From the NCBI RefSeq assembly GCF_900156065.1, contig NZ_FTNF01000009.1:124001-188000 (forward strand): a stretch of 64,000 nt of DNA, read 5' to 3'. Of the stretch, positions 37,531 through 45,524 are shown piece after piece (the stretch's first letter is position 1; each line of letters opens with the position of its first letter). This stretch comes from Micromonospora avicenniae. Lineage in GTDB: Bacteria; Actinomycetota; Actinomycetes; Mycobacteriales; Micromonosporaceae. A program made the translations under genes and the position numbers. Under the pieces are notes generated by a model. It was not told the DNA's origin, ran no database searches, and saw only the letters and a list, made by a program, of their open reading frames with translations.

Positions 37531-38901
37531 TTGCAGTACTACGACAACGTCGTCGACATGATCGGCAACACCCCGCTGGTGCGCCTGCGTAACGTCACCG
37601 AGGGCATCCAGGCCACCGTGCTGGCGAAGGTGGAGTACCTCAATCCGGGCGGCTCGGTGAAGGACCGCATCGCGCTGCGGATGGTGGAGGACGCCGAGGC
37701 TGCCGGACTGCTCAAGCCGGGCGGCACGATCGTCGAGCCGACCAGCGGCAACACCGGCGTCGGGCTGGCCCTCGTGGCGCAGCTCAAGGGCTACCGCTGC
37801 GTATTCGTCTGCCCGGACAAGGTGAGCCAGGACAAGCAGGACGTGCTGCGGGCGTACGGCGCCGAGGTCGTGGTCTGCCCCACCGCGGTGGCCCCGGAGG
37901 ATCCGCGTTCCTACTACAACGTCTCCAACCGGCTGGCCCGGGAGATCCCCGGCGCGTGGAAGCCCGACCAGTACAGCAACCCGGCCAACCCGCGGTCGCA
38001 CTACGAGACCACCGGCCCGGAGGTGTGGCGGCAGACCGAGGGCGGGATCACCCACTTCGTCGCGGGAGTGGGCACCGGAGGCACCATCTCCGGCATCGGC
38101 CGGTACCTGAAGGAGGCCTCCGAGGGGCGGGTGCGGGTGATCGGCGCGGACCCGGAGGGCTCGGTCTACTCCGGCGGCACCGGCCGGCCGTACCTGGTCG
38201 AGGGGGTCGGTGAGGACTTCTGGCCGGAGACGTACGACCGGGGCATCGCTGACGAGATCGTCGAGGTCTCCGACAAGGACTCGTTCGAGATGACCCGGCG
38301 GCTGGCCCGCGAGGAGGGGCTGCTCGTCGGTGGCTCCTGCGGAATGGCAGTGGTGGCCGCGCTGGAGGTCGCCCGCAAGGCCGGACCGGACGACGTGGTC
38401 GTGGTGCTGCTGCCGGACGGCGGCCGCGGGTACCTCTCCAAGATCTTCAACGACACCTGGATGGCCCGGTACGGCTTCCTGGACAACTCGGGTACCGAAC
38501 CGACCGTCGCCGACGCGCTGGCCAGCAAGCCGGGCGGCCTGCCCGAGCTGGTGCACGTGCACCCGACCGAGACGGTCCGGGACGCGATCGACTACATGCG
38601 CGAGTACGGCGTCTCCCAGCTGCCGGTACTCAAGGCCGAGCCGCCGGTGGTCACCGGTGAGGTGGCCGGCTCGATCGCGGAGCGGGACCTGCTGGACGCG
38701 CTCTTCACCGGCCAGGCACACCTGCACGACACGATCGAGCGGCACATGGCCGCGCCGCTGCCGATGATCGGCGGTGGGCAGCCGGTCAGCGAGGCGGTCG
38801 GTCTGCTGGAGAAGTCCGACGCCGCCCTGGTGCTGGTCGACGGCAAGCCCAAGGGCGTGCTCACCCGGCAGGACCTGCTGGCACACCTCGGCGCTCGCTG
38901 A
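37531..38901 (+). CDS. cbs: Cystathionine beta-synthase
   Basis: 456 residues. PLP enzyme condensing serine and homocysteine to cystathionine in reverse transsulfuration. Lys44 in GGSVKDRIA binds PLP; SGNTGVGLAL and GTGGTISGIG are the cofactor loops. Two CBS domains (about residues 340-455: VHPTETVRDAIDYM..., PMIGGGQPVSEAVGLL...) form a regulatory module, often for S-adenosylmethionine. The TTG start at 37531 is chosen because GAGGAGAAGG lies 9 nt before it. metB is ~7 kb downstream, so both transsulfuration routes have a gene in the window. Confidence 0.96.
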   Translation: MQYYDNVVDMIGNTPLVRLRNVTEGIQATVLAKVEYLNPGGSVKDRIALRMVEDAEAAGLLKPGGTIVEPTSGNTGVGLALVAQLKGYRCVFVCPDKVSQDKQDVLRAYGAEVVVCPTAVAPEDPRSYYNVSNRLAREIPGAWKPDQYSNPANPRSHYETTGPEVWRQTEGGITHFVAGVGTGGTISGIGRYLKEASEGRVRVIGADPEGSVYSGGTGRPYLVEGVGEDFWPETYDRGIADEIVEVSDKDSFEMTRRLAREEGLLVGGSCGMAVVAALEVARKAGPDDVVVVLLPDGGRGYLSKIFNDTWMARYGFLDNSGTEPTVADALASKPGGLPELVHVHPTETVRDAIDYMREYGVSQLPVLKAEPPVVTGEVAGSIAERDLLDALFTGQAHLHDTIERHMAAPLPMIGGGQPVSEAVGLLEKSDAALVLVDGKPKGVLTRQDLLAHLGAR

Positions 38902-38919
38902 GCTGACGACCGGACGATC

Positions 38920-38947
38920 GGGTCACCCCGCTGTGTCGGGGTGGCCC
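38920..38947. terminator. Hairpin between cbs and convergent GNAT gene
   Basis: GGGTCACCCCG and CGGGGTGGCCC pair (one G-U) over a 6-nt loop. Confidence 0.75.
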
Positions 38948-38993
38948 GGTCGGGAGCCCGACCACGCCCCCGGACCACACGGCCGGGCGGCGC

Positions 38994-39503
38994 CTACAGC
39001 GGACGAACGTACCGGAGCTGGCCGGTCACCGCGGAGCCGATCAACTCGTCCCGTTCGACGCCGGTCGGCGACCAGCCGCCCCGCTCGTAGAAGCGGCGGG
39101 CGGAGGCGTTCTTCGTCAGTACCCACAGCACCGCCCGCCGCCAGCTCCGCTTCCGCATGCTGGTTAGCGCGTCGATCATCAGCTCCCGCCCCGTCCCGCG
39201 GCCCCGCTCGGCCGGGTCGAGGTGGATGGCGTTCAGCAGCCCGGTGGCCGGGTCGCCCTCGTCGTCCGGGCCCAGGTAGGTGAACCCGACGAGTTCGCCG
39301 TCCCGCTCGGCGACGGTCATCAGGTGGTCGTCGCGTTCCCAGCCCCACCGCTCGACCCAGTAGCGGCCCATCGCATCCGCCGTCGGCTCGGCCAGTGCCT
39401 CAGCAGGCAGGAAAGAGGAGTACGCGGCGACCCGGGAACGCTGGTGCAGCGCGCCGATCGCCATCAGGTCGTCGGCGGCGGCCCGGCGGAGCGTGACGGT
39501 CAC
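38994..39503 (-). CDS. GNAT acetyltransferase
   Basis: 169 residues, one GNAT fold: [20 protein letters not shown]..., acetyl-CoA motif [20 protein letters not shown], and [13 protein letters not shown] as motif B. Substrate unknown. GTG 39503 overlaps the stop of the upstream rnz gene by 4 nt (GTGA), so the two are probably co-translated. Confidence 0.9.
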   Translation of the reverse strand: MTVTLRRAAADDLMAIGALHQRSRVAAYSSFLPAEALAEPTADAMGRYWVERWGWERDDHLMTVAERDGELVGFTYLGPDDEGDPATGLLNAIHLDPAERGRGTGRELMIDALTSMRKRSWRRAVLWVLTKNASARRFYERGGWSPTGVERDELIGSAVTGQLRYVRPL

Positions 39504-40429
39504 CGGGCCGAGGCTACCCGGCGTGGCGGGACCTGAACGGTGGTGAGGTCCTCGGCGATGATCAGGTCGCCGTCGAAGTGCATCCGGGCCTCGTCGTGGA
39601 AACGGCGTGGGTCGGCGTACCGCTGGGAGAAGTGGGTGAGCACCAACCGGCGTACGCCCGACTCGGCCGCCACCCGGGCGGCCTGGCCGGCGGTGAGATG
39701 CCCGACCTCGGCGGCGAGCGCGGCCTCCGGCTCCAGGAAGGTCGACTCGATGACGAGCAGGTCGGCGTGCTCGGCCAGGGCGTACACCCCGTCGCACAGG
39801 CCGGTGTCCATCACGAAGGCGAACCGCTGTCCCGGCCGGGGCACGCTCACCTCGTCCCGGGTGACACGTCGTCCGTCCACGTCCAGGTGGCCGACGCGGA
39901 TCAGCTCACCGACGGCCGGACCGCTGATGCCGTACGCGGCCAGCTCCTCCGGCAGCATCCGCCAGCCGTCGGGCTCGACCAACCGGTAGCCGTACGTCTC
40001 GATGGGATGGCGCAGCCGGCGGGCCTGCAGCGTGCCGCAGCGCAGCTCGAACCGTTGTCCGTCGGCCTCGATCGGCTCGACGCGCAGCTCGGCGGTCTCG
40101 TGGAAGCTCGTGGCGTACCGCAGACGCGCGAAGTACTCCGCCCCGCCGGCCGGGAAGTGGACCGCCACCGGATGCGGTACCCGGTCCAGGGAGAGCCGCT
40201 GGATGGTGCCGGGCAGGCCCAGGCAGTGGTCGCCGTGGAAGTGGGTGACGCAGATGCGGGTCAGGTCGGTCGCGGTGACCGTGGTGTGCAGCAGTTGCCG
40301 CTGGCTGCCCTCGCCCGGGTCGAAGAGGATCACCTCGTCGTCCCAGCGCAGCACGTACCCGTTGTGGTTACGCGCCCGTGTCGGCGCCTGACTGGCCGTC
40401 CCGAGCACCACCAGTTCACGCATGGACAC
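39500..40429 (-). CDS. rnz: Ribonuclease Z
   Basis: 309 residues. Metallo-beta-lactamase endonuclease that matures tRNA 3' ends. The zinc motif [13 protein letters not shown] has His63, His65, Asp67 and His68; further conserved His residues are in MDTGLCD and LTHFSQRY. I choose GTG 40429 because GAGGAG lies just upstream and [14 protein letters not shown] matches the actinobacterial N-terminus; ATG 40423 is an alternative. It lies downstream of a leader region with its own promoter, mini-ORF and hairpin. Confidence 0.95.
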   Translation of the reverse strand: MSMRELVVLGTASQAPTRARNHNGYVLRWDDEVILFDPGEGSQRQLLHTTVTATDLTRICVTHFHGDHCLGLPGTIQRLSLDRVPHPVAVHFPAGGAEYFARLRYATSFHETAELRVEPIEADGQRFELRCGTLQARRLRHPIETYGYRLVEPDGWRMLPEELAAYGISGPAVGELIRVGHLDVDGRRVTRDEVSVPRPGQRFAFVMDTGLCDGVYALAEHADLLVIESTFLEPEAALAAEVGHLTAGQAARVAAESGVRRLVLTHFSQRYADPRRFHDEARMHFDGDLIIAEDLTTVQVPPRRVASAR

Positions 40430-40454
40430 GGGGGCTCCTCCGCCGGATATGAAG

Positions 40455-40519
40455 CGACCCCCGGGGTGTCCGCGCTCTCGCGCGGGCCGGCTGGACTTTG
40501 GCCGGCACCCCGGGGGTCG
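40455..40519 (-). terminator. Hairpin in the rnz leader
   Basis: CGACCCCCGGGGTG (40455-40468) pairs perfectly with CACCCCGGGGGTCG (40506-40519), with an inner CCGGC/GCCGG stem. On minus it lies between the mini-ORF and rnz, so it may act as an attenuator. Confidence 0.6.
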
Positions 40520-40618
40520 GGTGGCTGTCGTGGTTTCGCCGCACCGCTGCCACACGGTCTCGACGATGGTGCCTGTGCCCGCCTCGCGGCGGACGTGAAT
40601 CACTGTCGAGGACAGCGG

Positions 40619-40657
40619 CTAGCGGACAGCCACCTCACGAGTCCGATTGCTATACAA
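40619..40657 (-). CDS. Candidate 12-codon leader ORF upstream of rnz
   Basis: TTG at 40657 lies 10 nt after GGAGG (40668-40672), a strong Shine-Dalgarno. It encodes MYSNRTREVAVR then TAG. A second overlapping frame (40668-40600, 22 residues from a GTG inside the Shine-Dalgarno) is less well placed. The pairing of a promoter, strong ribosome-binding site and short ORF with no attached gene suggests a leader peptide. Neither has recognised homology. Confidence 0.35.
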   Translation of the reverse strand: MYSNRTREVAVR

Positions 40658-40688
40658 GTCTGGACCACCTCCTTTCCCGTGTACCGCC

Positions 40689-40718
40689 ACGCTATCCAGT
40701 TGCCGAGGGGCGCGGCAA
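40689..40718 (-). promoter_or_regulatory. Promoter of the rnz leader
   Basis: On minus, -35 TTGCCG (40713-40718) and -10 TAGCGT (40689-40694) are 18 nt apart; the Shine-Dalgarno of the mini-ORF starts about 17 nt further on. Confidence 0.5.
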
Positions 40719-40762
40719 CGGATTTCGATCACACGCCGGGCGGGAATGCGAGCCCTCACTCA

Positions 40763-41119
40763 TCACCGGGTGGCGGGCTGCCGCCCGAACCGTCGGACCT
40801 CCTGGGGCCAGCCGCATGCTTCCGCGATCTTGCCGGCCCACATCCGGGCCGTTTCCTCGTCGGCCACGTCCACCACGGTCAGCCCGCCCAGCCACTCCTT
40901 GGTCTCGGCGTAGGGTCCGTCGGTGAACGTCAATGTGCCGCTCGTGGCGTCGGCACTGAAGACGGGCCCGTCCTCTTCCAGGCCCCCGGCGAACACGTAC
41001 GCCCCGGCGGCCTTGATCTCGTCCACGACCGCCGCAGCGAGTGGCCCGCGCCCGCGAAACCACTCGGCGCTGTGGTCGCCCACCCACTGCTGGTTGAAGT
41101 AGATGAGGTACTCGGCCAT
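40763..41119 (-). CDS. YCII-domain protein
   Basis: 118 residues. YCII/DGPF-type fold: EYLIYFNQQWVGDHSAEWF, LEEDGPVFSADA, and TDGPYAETKEWLGGLTVVDV, which carries the DGPF-like motif as DGPY. Related to enzymes with a ferredoxin-like fold; activity unknown. Such genes are often associated with ECF sigma factors, none of which is visible here. GAGGGAGCAG precedes ATG 41119. Confidence 0.9.
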   Translation of the reverse strand: MAEYLIYFNQQWVGDHSAEWFRGRGPLAAAVVDEIKAAGAYVFAGGLEEDGPVFSADATSGTLTFTDGPYAETKEWLGGLTVVDVADEETARMWAGKIAEACGWPQEVRRFGRQPATR

Positions 41120-41350
41120 GTCTGCTCCCTCGTCTCGGGCGGACCCTTGTCTGCCTCCATCCTCACCACGAACGGCGCCGGGCGGATACGACACCTCAGG
41201 CCGAAAATTTCCACCTCGATGTTGGCCGGGGAGCGGCGGTGCGGGTCCGTCACCGGTCCACGTGCCGAGCGACGCGTACGGTTGTCGTTGCGTTCTCGGG
41301 CGGGGACCGGCTCTGTCCAAGAGACCTGGTGAAGGTCCGACGGCACCCGG

Positions 41351-41420
41351 GCGACCCCGACCGGGCAGCTCAGCCCGTTCGGGCGTGGTTGCGGTAGCCG
41401 TTCGGGTTCATCGTCGGTGG
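41351..41420 (-). repeat. Diverged copy of the msrA 3' end
   Basis: About 70 bp closely match 42000-42071, the end of msrA. On minus, both encode NPNGY-x-NH at the protein tail. A missing G here (CACGCCCG against CACGGCCCG) shifts the frame and places a stop in the GNAT gene. It is a partial duplication of msrA at its neighbour's 3' end. Confidence 0.75.
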
Positions 41421-41900
41421 TGAGACGGTGTGCCACTGGCCGGCTGGTCCGGCTGGCGATCGCTGTAGGAGCTGTCGGGACGACTCGAAGCCCAGCCGTT
41501 CGTACACCGGCACCGCCTTGCGGCCGGATTGAACCGTCACGCGGAGCGATCCGAGGTGTGCGGCATGCGCTGAAGCAGCCTCGACGAGCGCCGAGCCGAT
41601 CCCTTGGCCTCGCTGGTCCGGTTTCACGAAGACGCTCTGGATGTCGGCGGACAGCCGGCTTGTCGCTCCAGGTCGCGGGACGCGAGGAACGAGCGCGACC
41701 CAGGCCATGCCGACGATCTCCGGTCGGTGCAGTCGAGCGACGAACGCGAGATGCGAGTCCTGGCGGGCGGCCCACCACCGCGCAAGCTCCGCGGTGAACG
41801 TGTCAACGGAGAGCCGGGGTGGCTCCTCGTGAAGCGTGTCCAGCCACAACAGCCGGGCCAGCCCTCCGACGTCGTCCGGACGCGCCTGACTGATCCTCAC
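41370..41900 (-). CDS. GNAT acetyltransferase with msrA-derived tail
   Basis: 176 residues. GNAT motif A is VFVKPDQRGQGIGSALVEAAS and motif B PVYERLGFESSRQL. The last ~13 residues, PPTMNPNGYRNHARTG, do not belong to the fold; they resemble the MsrA C-terminus and come from the adjoining msrA-like fragment. GTG 41900 follows CAGACT by 6 nt. The substrate is unknown. Confidence 0.85.
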   Translation of the reverse strand: MRISQARPDDVGGLARLLWLDTLHEEPPRLSVDTFTAELARWWAARQDSHLAFVARLHRPEIVGMAWVALVPRVPRPGATSRLSADIQSVFVKPDQRGQGIGSALVEAASAHAAHLGSLRVTVQSGRKAVPVYERLGFESSRQLLQRSPAGPAGQWHTVSPPTMNPNGYRNHARTG

Positions 41901-41948
41901 GGGGTGAGTCTGTCACGATCGTGGCCCGTGGCCGGTCACGCCAAGCTG

Positions 41949-41982
41949 GCGCTGGCGCGGATCCGCAGAACCGCGCCAGCGC
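41949..41982 (-). terminator. Hairpin after msrA
   Basis: GCGCTGGCGCGG (41949-41960) and CCGCGCCAGCGC (41971-41982) form a 12-bp stem with a 10-nt loop just after the msrA stop. Confidence 0.7.
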
Positions 41983-41986
41983 TGGG

Positions 41987-42646
41987 TCAGGCGGTCTTGG
42001 CCACGCCCACCGGGCAGCTCAGCCCGTTCGGGCCGTGATTGCAGTAGCCGTTCGGGTTCTTCGTCGGCGCCAGGTACTGCTGGTGGTAGTCCTCGGCCAG
42101 GTAGTACGCGCCGAGCCGGTCGATCTCCGTGGTGATCTCACCCTTGCCGGCGCGGGCCACGATCGGCGCGAACGCGTCGCGGGAAGCGATCGCGGTGGCC
42201 AGCTGCTCGTCAGTGGTCGCGTAGATCGCCGACCGGTACTGCGTGCCGACGTCGTTGCCCTGGCGCATGCCCTGGGTCGGGTCGTGGTTCTCCCAGAAGA
42301 CCTTCAGCAGGTCCTCGTAGGTGATCTTCGAGGGGTCGTAGACCACCTCGACGGCCTCCGCGTGCCCGGTCCTGCCCGAACAGACCTCCTCGTACGTCGG
42401 GTTCGGCGTGTAGCCGCCCGCGTAGCCGGCGGAGGTGGTGATGACACCGGGCAGGGTCCAGAACAGCCGCTCGGCTCCCCAGAAACACCCCATCCCGAAG
42501 ACGGCGACCTGGCTGCCCTCGGGGAAGGGGCCCTTCAGCGGAGTGCCGAGGACCTCATGCCGGTCGGCCACCGGCATCGCGATCAGGCGGCCCGGCAGGG
42601 CCTGGTCGGCGGAGATCATCTCGGCCTTCATGCGGCGAAGGAACAC
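41987..42646 (-). CDS. msrA: Peptide methionine (S)-S-oxide reductase MsrA
   Basis: 219 residues. Reduces methionine-S-sulfoxide in proteins. The catalytic Cys54 lies in [11 protein letters not shown], then [20 protein letters not shown] and [10 protein letters not shown]-terminal YCNH...LSCPVG holds the resolving cysteines. GTG 42646 has AGGAG 8 nt upstream and is preferred over upstream in-frame starts. Its 3' end has been copied next to the GNAT gene. Confidence 0.96.
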   Translation of the reverse strand: MFLRRMKAEMISADQALPGRLIAMPVADRHEVLGTPLKGPFPEGSQVAVFGMGCFWGAERLFWTLPGVITTSAGYAGGYTPNPTYEEVCSGRTGHAEAVEVVYDPSKITYEDLLKVFWENHDPTQGMRQGNDVGTQYRSAIYATTDEQLATAIASRDAFAPIVARAGKGEITTEIDRLGAYYLAEDYHQQYLAPTKNPNGYCNHGPNGLSCPVGVAKTA

Positions 42647-42720
42647 AGTGGGACTCCTTTCGTGGCTTTCCCAGCGCATGCAACACCGCGGGGTGCCTCA
42701 TCCTTACCCGCTGCGCTCCG

Positions 42721-42819
42721 GCTCACCCGGTGGCGAGCGCGGCGGCGGCCCCGGCTCATCCGGTGGCGAGCTGCGGCGGCTGCGGCGGTCCCAAGCTCAC
42801 CCGGTGGCGAGCGCGGCGG
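42721..42819. repeat. Three tandem copies of the HIT gene 3' end
   Basis: About 25 bp (GCTCACCCGGTGGCGAGC, then GCGGCGG) occurs at 42721, 42754 (one T and one insertion different) and 42795. The third unit is the true 3' end of the HIT gene, so the other two are downstream copies of it. Confidence 0.75.
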
Positions 42820-43216
42820 TGATCCGACCGGCGTACTCCTGCGCCTCGGCGTCGTCGGTGTAGCGGGTGCGGGGCCAGAAGAAGCCGCGCAGACCGTCGC
42901 CCTTCGTCCGGGGCACGACGTGGGTGTGCAGGTGCGGGACGGACTGGGACACCTTGTTGTTGATCGCCACGAAGGTCCCATCAGCGCCCAGACCGGACTC
43001 GACCGCCACCGCGAGCCGCCGGACGAGGGCGAAGTAGCCGGGCAGGGTCGCCGGCGGCAGGTCGGCGAGCGTCACCAGGTGGGCACGCGGCACAACCAGC
43101 AAATGCCCCTTGAAGACCGGTCGGGTGTCCAGGAAGGCCACCCCGTCGGCCTCGTCGGTCACCCGTATCGCGGGCAGTTCACCCGCCACGATCCCGCAGA
43201 ACACGCACCCGGCCAC
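42797..43216 (-). CDS. HIT family protein (histidine triad)
   Basis: 139 residues. Nucleotide hydrolase or transferase with the histidine triad PHLHTHVV (His95, His97, His99) and N-terminal zinc-type CVFCGIVAGE. Probably hydrolyses AMP-linked substrates. GTG 43216 is supported by TAGCCT on minus 6 nt upstream (leaderless). Two extra copies of its 3' end follow. Confidence 0.94.
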   Translation of the reverse strand: MAGCVFCGIVAGELPAIRVTDEADGVAFLDTRPVFKGHLLVVPRAHLVTLADLPPATLPGYFALVRRLAVAVESGLGADGTFVAINNKVSQSVPHLHTHVVPRTKGDGLRGFFWPRTRYTDDAEAQEYAGRITAALATG

Positions 43217-43222
43217 CCGGCC

Positions 43223-43228
43223 AGGCTA
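43223..43228 (-). promoter_or_regulatory. -10 box, leaderless HIT gene
   Basis: TAGCCT on minus, 6 nt from GTG 43216. Confidence 0.45.
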
Positions 43229-43248
43229 TGCCGGGGCCGGCGATGGGA

Positions 43249-43941
43249 TCAGGCCGGGTCGAGGTACGCGTCCCAGCCGTCGTCCGGCACCCCGACCGGC
43301 CCGGTCTCACCGCTGGCGAGGCGCCCCTGAATGTCCGCCTCCCAGGCGAGAGCCCAACTTCTCAGCTCGTCGATGTCCGAGTCGCTGAGGCCGTAGGACA
43401 GGAAGGTCTCGTCGTCCAGCTCAGTGATCCCGCCGAGCCGATCGGCCAGTTCCAGGAGCGAGAACGCGACGGTGTGCCGCGCACCCTGGGACTCCAGCTC
43501 TCGCCAACTCAGCCGCCGATGGGCGGCGTGAATGTCGATGTAGTCGCGGTGCGCCGCCCGGTCATGCAGTGCTCGCACCTTCAGGCCTATCGCATCCTCG
43601 AACGCGAGGACCGGACCGACCGCGAGCGACGCAGGCGGGCCGATCGCTTCCTTGAGTAGGTCGACCTCGCACGCCAGCGGTCCCGCGAGCACCATCAGGC
43701 GAGCCATGCGGGGCGTGGCCTCGATGACGCGTGCGATGAACCCGGCGGATGCGTACGCCTCGGTGAGGCGGGCAGCCACGACCGGCAGCGGCAGGACCGT
43801 GGCGGTCGCGAAGTCGATGTCTCGCGAGGGTCGGTCGACGAGTTCGTGGGCCGACAGCGCGTAACCACCGGCGAGGACCAGCCCGAGGTCGTCGCCCGCA
43901 GCGAAGCCGATCTGCAGCAGCCGCAGATGCAGGCCGTCCAT
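43249..43941 (-). CDS. Nucleotidyltransferase, AbiEii/AbiGii-like (toxin candidate)
   Basis: 230 residues. The nucleotidyltransferase signature is VLAGGYALSAHELVDRPSRDIDF: Gly25-Gly26, and the metal-binding Asp pair in RDID near residues 41-43. This matches AbiEii/AbiGii-type enzymes, some of which are toxins in toxin-antitoxin or abortive-infection modules that modify tRNA. The ATG at 43941 lies 2 nt after the stop of the upstream small gene (TGA-CA-ATG), so they form one unit. Toxicity is inferred. Confidence 0.86.
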   Translation of the reverse strand: MDGLHLRLLQIGFAAGDDLGLVLAGGYALSAHELVDRPSRDIDFATATVLPLPVVAARLTEAYASAGFIARVIEATPRMARLMVLAGPLACEVDLLKEAIGPPASLAVGPVLAFEDAIGLKVRALHDRAAHRDYIDIHAAHRRLSWRELESQGARHTVAFSLLELADRLGGITELDDETFLSYGLSDSDIDELRSWALAWEADIQGRLASGETGPVGVPDDGWDAYLDPA

Positions 43942-43943
43942 TG

Positions 43944-44267
43944 TCAGGCGGCGAGCCCGGGCAGCTTGCGCTCCCAGAGAGCCACTGTGCGCCGTGCGGT
44001 CAGGCGCTTGATCCGAGGCCAGTCGGAACACAGCAGCGACGCGTTGACATAACGGACAATGTCCTCGCGCTGGCCGCAGTCCATCAGAGTCCGGTAGAGC
44101 GTCAGCCGTTGCCGCGGGTCGCTGACGTCGAACTTGGTCAGGCCGGACCAGGCCAGTCGTACCGGAAGCTCGACCCGGCCGTGCTCGGGGCCGGACAGCT
44201 CCGCGAGCGAGGCCGGAATGCGGTCGGCCGCACCGAGCAGACGGGAGGGGAGGGCGGCCGAGGTCAC
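43944..44267 (-). CDS. Small partner of the AbiEii-like gene
   Basis: 107 residues. Acidic and basic helical protein (SGLTKFDVSDPRQRLTLYRTLMDCGQREDIVRYVNASLL...IKRLTARRTVALWERKLPGL). I know of no named family, but the pairing with a nucleotidyltransferase is what would be expected of an antitoxin. GTG 44267 lies 6 nt after GATAAT on minus (44274-44279), so it looks leaderless. Confidence 0.78.
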   Translation of the reverse strand: MTSAALPSRLLGAADRIPASLAELSGPEHGRVELPVRLAWSGLTKFDVSDPRQRLTLYRTLMDCGQREDIVRYVNASLLCSDWPRIKRLTARRTVALWERKLPGLAA

Positions 44268-44273
44268 TGAGCC

Positions 44274-44279
44274 ATTATC
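44274..44279 (-). promoter_or_regulatory. -10 box of the AbiEii-like module
   Basis: GATAAT on minus, 6 nt before GTG 44267. Confidence 0.5.
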
Positions 44280-44346
44280 GCCGACCGGTGGGACAGCCCG
44301 CCGACGCGACGCGCTGGGTTGCGCCCGACCGGCGAGGATGGCGGAC

Positions 44347-44352
44347 TAACGT
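44347..44352 (+). promoter_or_regulatory. -10 box of metB
   Basis: TAACGT with 7 nt to ATG 44360; no ribosome-binding site. Confidence 0.5.
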
Positions 44353-44359
44353 CACGGGA

Positions 44360-45502
44360 ATGAGTCACGGCTTCGAGACGCTCGCCATCCACGCCGGTCA
44401 GGACCCTGAGGCCCGTACCGGCGCGGTGATCCCTCCCATCTACCAGACCAGCACGTACGCGCAGGACGCCGTCGGCGCGCCGCGGCTCGGTTACGAGTAC
44501 AGCCGCTCCGGCAACCCGACGCGCGACGCGCTCCAGGAATGCCTGGCGGCGCTGGAGGGCGGCTCGGTCGGGCTCGCCTTCGCCAGCGGCCTGGCGGCCG
44601 AGGACACGGTCCTGCGTACCCTCTGCAAGCCCGGTGACCACGTGGTGATCCCCGACGACGCGTACGGCGGCACCTACCGCCTCTTCTCCCGCGTACTGGA
44701 GCGCTGGGGCCTGGACTTCACGCCGGCCAAGGTCTCCGACCCGGACGCCGTCCGGGCCGCGATCCGCCCCGGCAGCACGAAGATCGTCTGGGTGGAGACG
44801 CCCACCAACCCGCTGCTCGGCATCGCCGACATCGCCACCCTGGCCGCCGTGACGCACGAGGCGGGTGCGCTGCTGGTGGTCGACAACACCTTCGCGTCGC
44901 CGTACCTGCAGCAGCCGATCGCGTTCGGCGCCGACGTGGTGGTGCACTCGACGACGAAGTACGTCGGCGGCCACTCCGATGTGGTCGGCGGTGCGCTGGT
45001 CACGGCCGACCCCGGGCTGGGCGAGGAGCTGCGTTACCACCAGAACGCGATGGGCGCCGTCAACGGTCCCTTCGACGCGTGGCTGACCCTGCGGGGCATC
45101 AAGACCCTGGGTGTACGGATGGACCGGCACTGCGACAACGCCGAGCGGCTGGCCGCCTACCTCGACGGGCACGCGCAGGTCGCGCAGGTGATCTACCCCG
45201 GCCTGCCCGCGCACCCGGGTCACGAGATCGCGGCGAAGCAGATGCGCCGGTTCGGCGGCATGATCTCCTTCCGGGCGGCGGGCGGCGAGGAGCACGCCGT
45301 CGAGATCTGCAACCGGACCAAGCTCTTCGTCCTCGCCGAGTCGCTCGGTGGGGTGGAATCGCTGATCGAGCACCCGGGCCGGATGACACACGCAAGTGCT
45401 GCGGGCTCACCGCTTGAAGTTCCCGGCGATCTCGTGCGACTGTCTGTCGGCATCGAGACGGTCGACGACCTGCTCGCCGATCTGGAGCAGGCGCTGGGCT
45501 GA
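44360..45502 (+). CDS. metB: Cystathionine gamma-synthase / gamma-lyase family
   Basis: 380 residues. PLP-dependent Cys/Met metabolism enzyme; MetB links cysteine to an activated homoserine, while gamma-lyases cleave cystathionine, and sequence alone does not fully separate the two. PLP Lys is near residue 199 in STTKYVGGHSD; YEYSRSGNPTRDALQECLA and PTNPLLGIADI are family signatures. It appears leaderless and is divergent from the AbiEii-like module. An amidase gene follows 22 bp later. Confidence 0.93.
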   Translation: MSHGFETLAIHAGQDPEARTGAVIPPIYQTSTYAQDAVGAPRLGYEYSRSGNPTRDALQECLAALEGGSVGLAFASGLAAEDTVLRTLCKPGDHVVIPDDAYGGTYRLFSRVLERWGLDFTPAKVSDPDAVRAAIRPGSTKIVWVETPTNPLLGIADIATLAAVTHEAGALLVVDNTFASPYLQQPIAFGADVVVHSTTKYVGGHSDVVGGALVTADPGLGEELRYHQNAMGAVNGPFDAWLTLRGIKTLGVRMDRHCDNAERLAAYLDGHAQVAQVIYPGLPAHPGHEIAAKQMRRFGGMISFRAAGGEEHAVEICNRTKLFVLAESLGGVESLIEHPGRMTHASAAGSPLEVPGDLVRLSVGIETVDDLLADLEQALG

Positions 45503-45524
45503 CCGCTGGCTGGGGAGGGTGGCC

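Larger units (their letters stand above)
40430..40762. other. 333-bp leader region between YCII gene and rnz
   Basis: Holds the promoter, mini-ORF and hairpin listed here. The remaining part shows no further structure. Confidence 0.5.
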
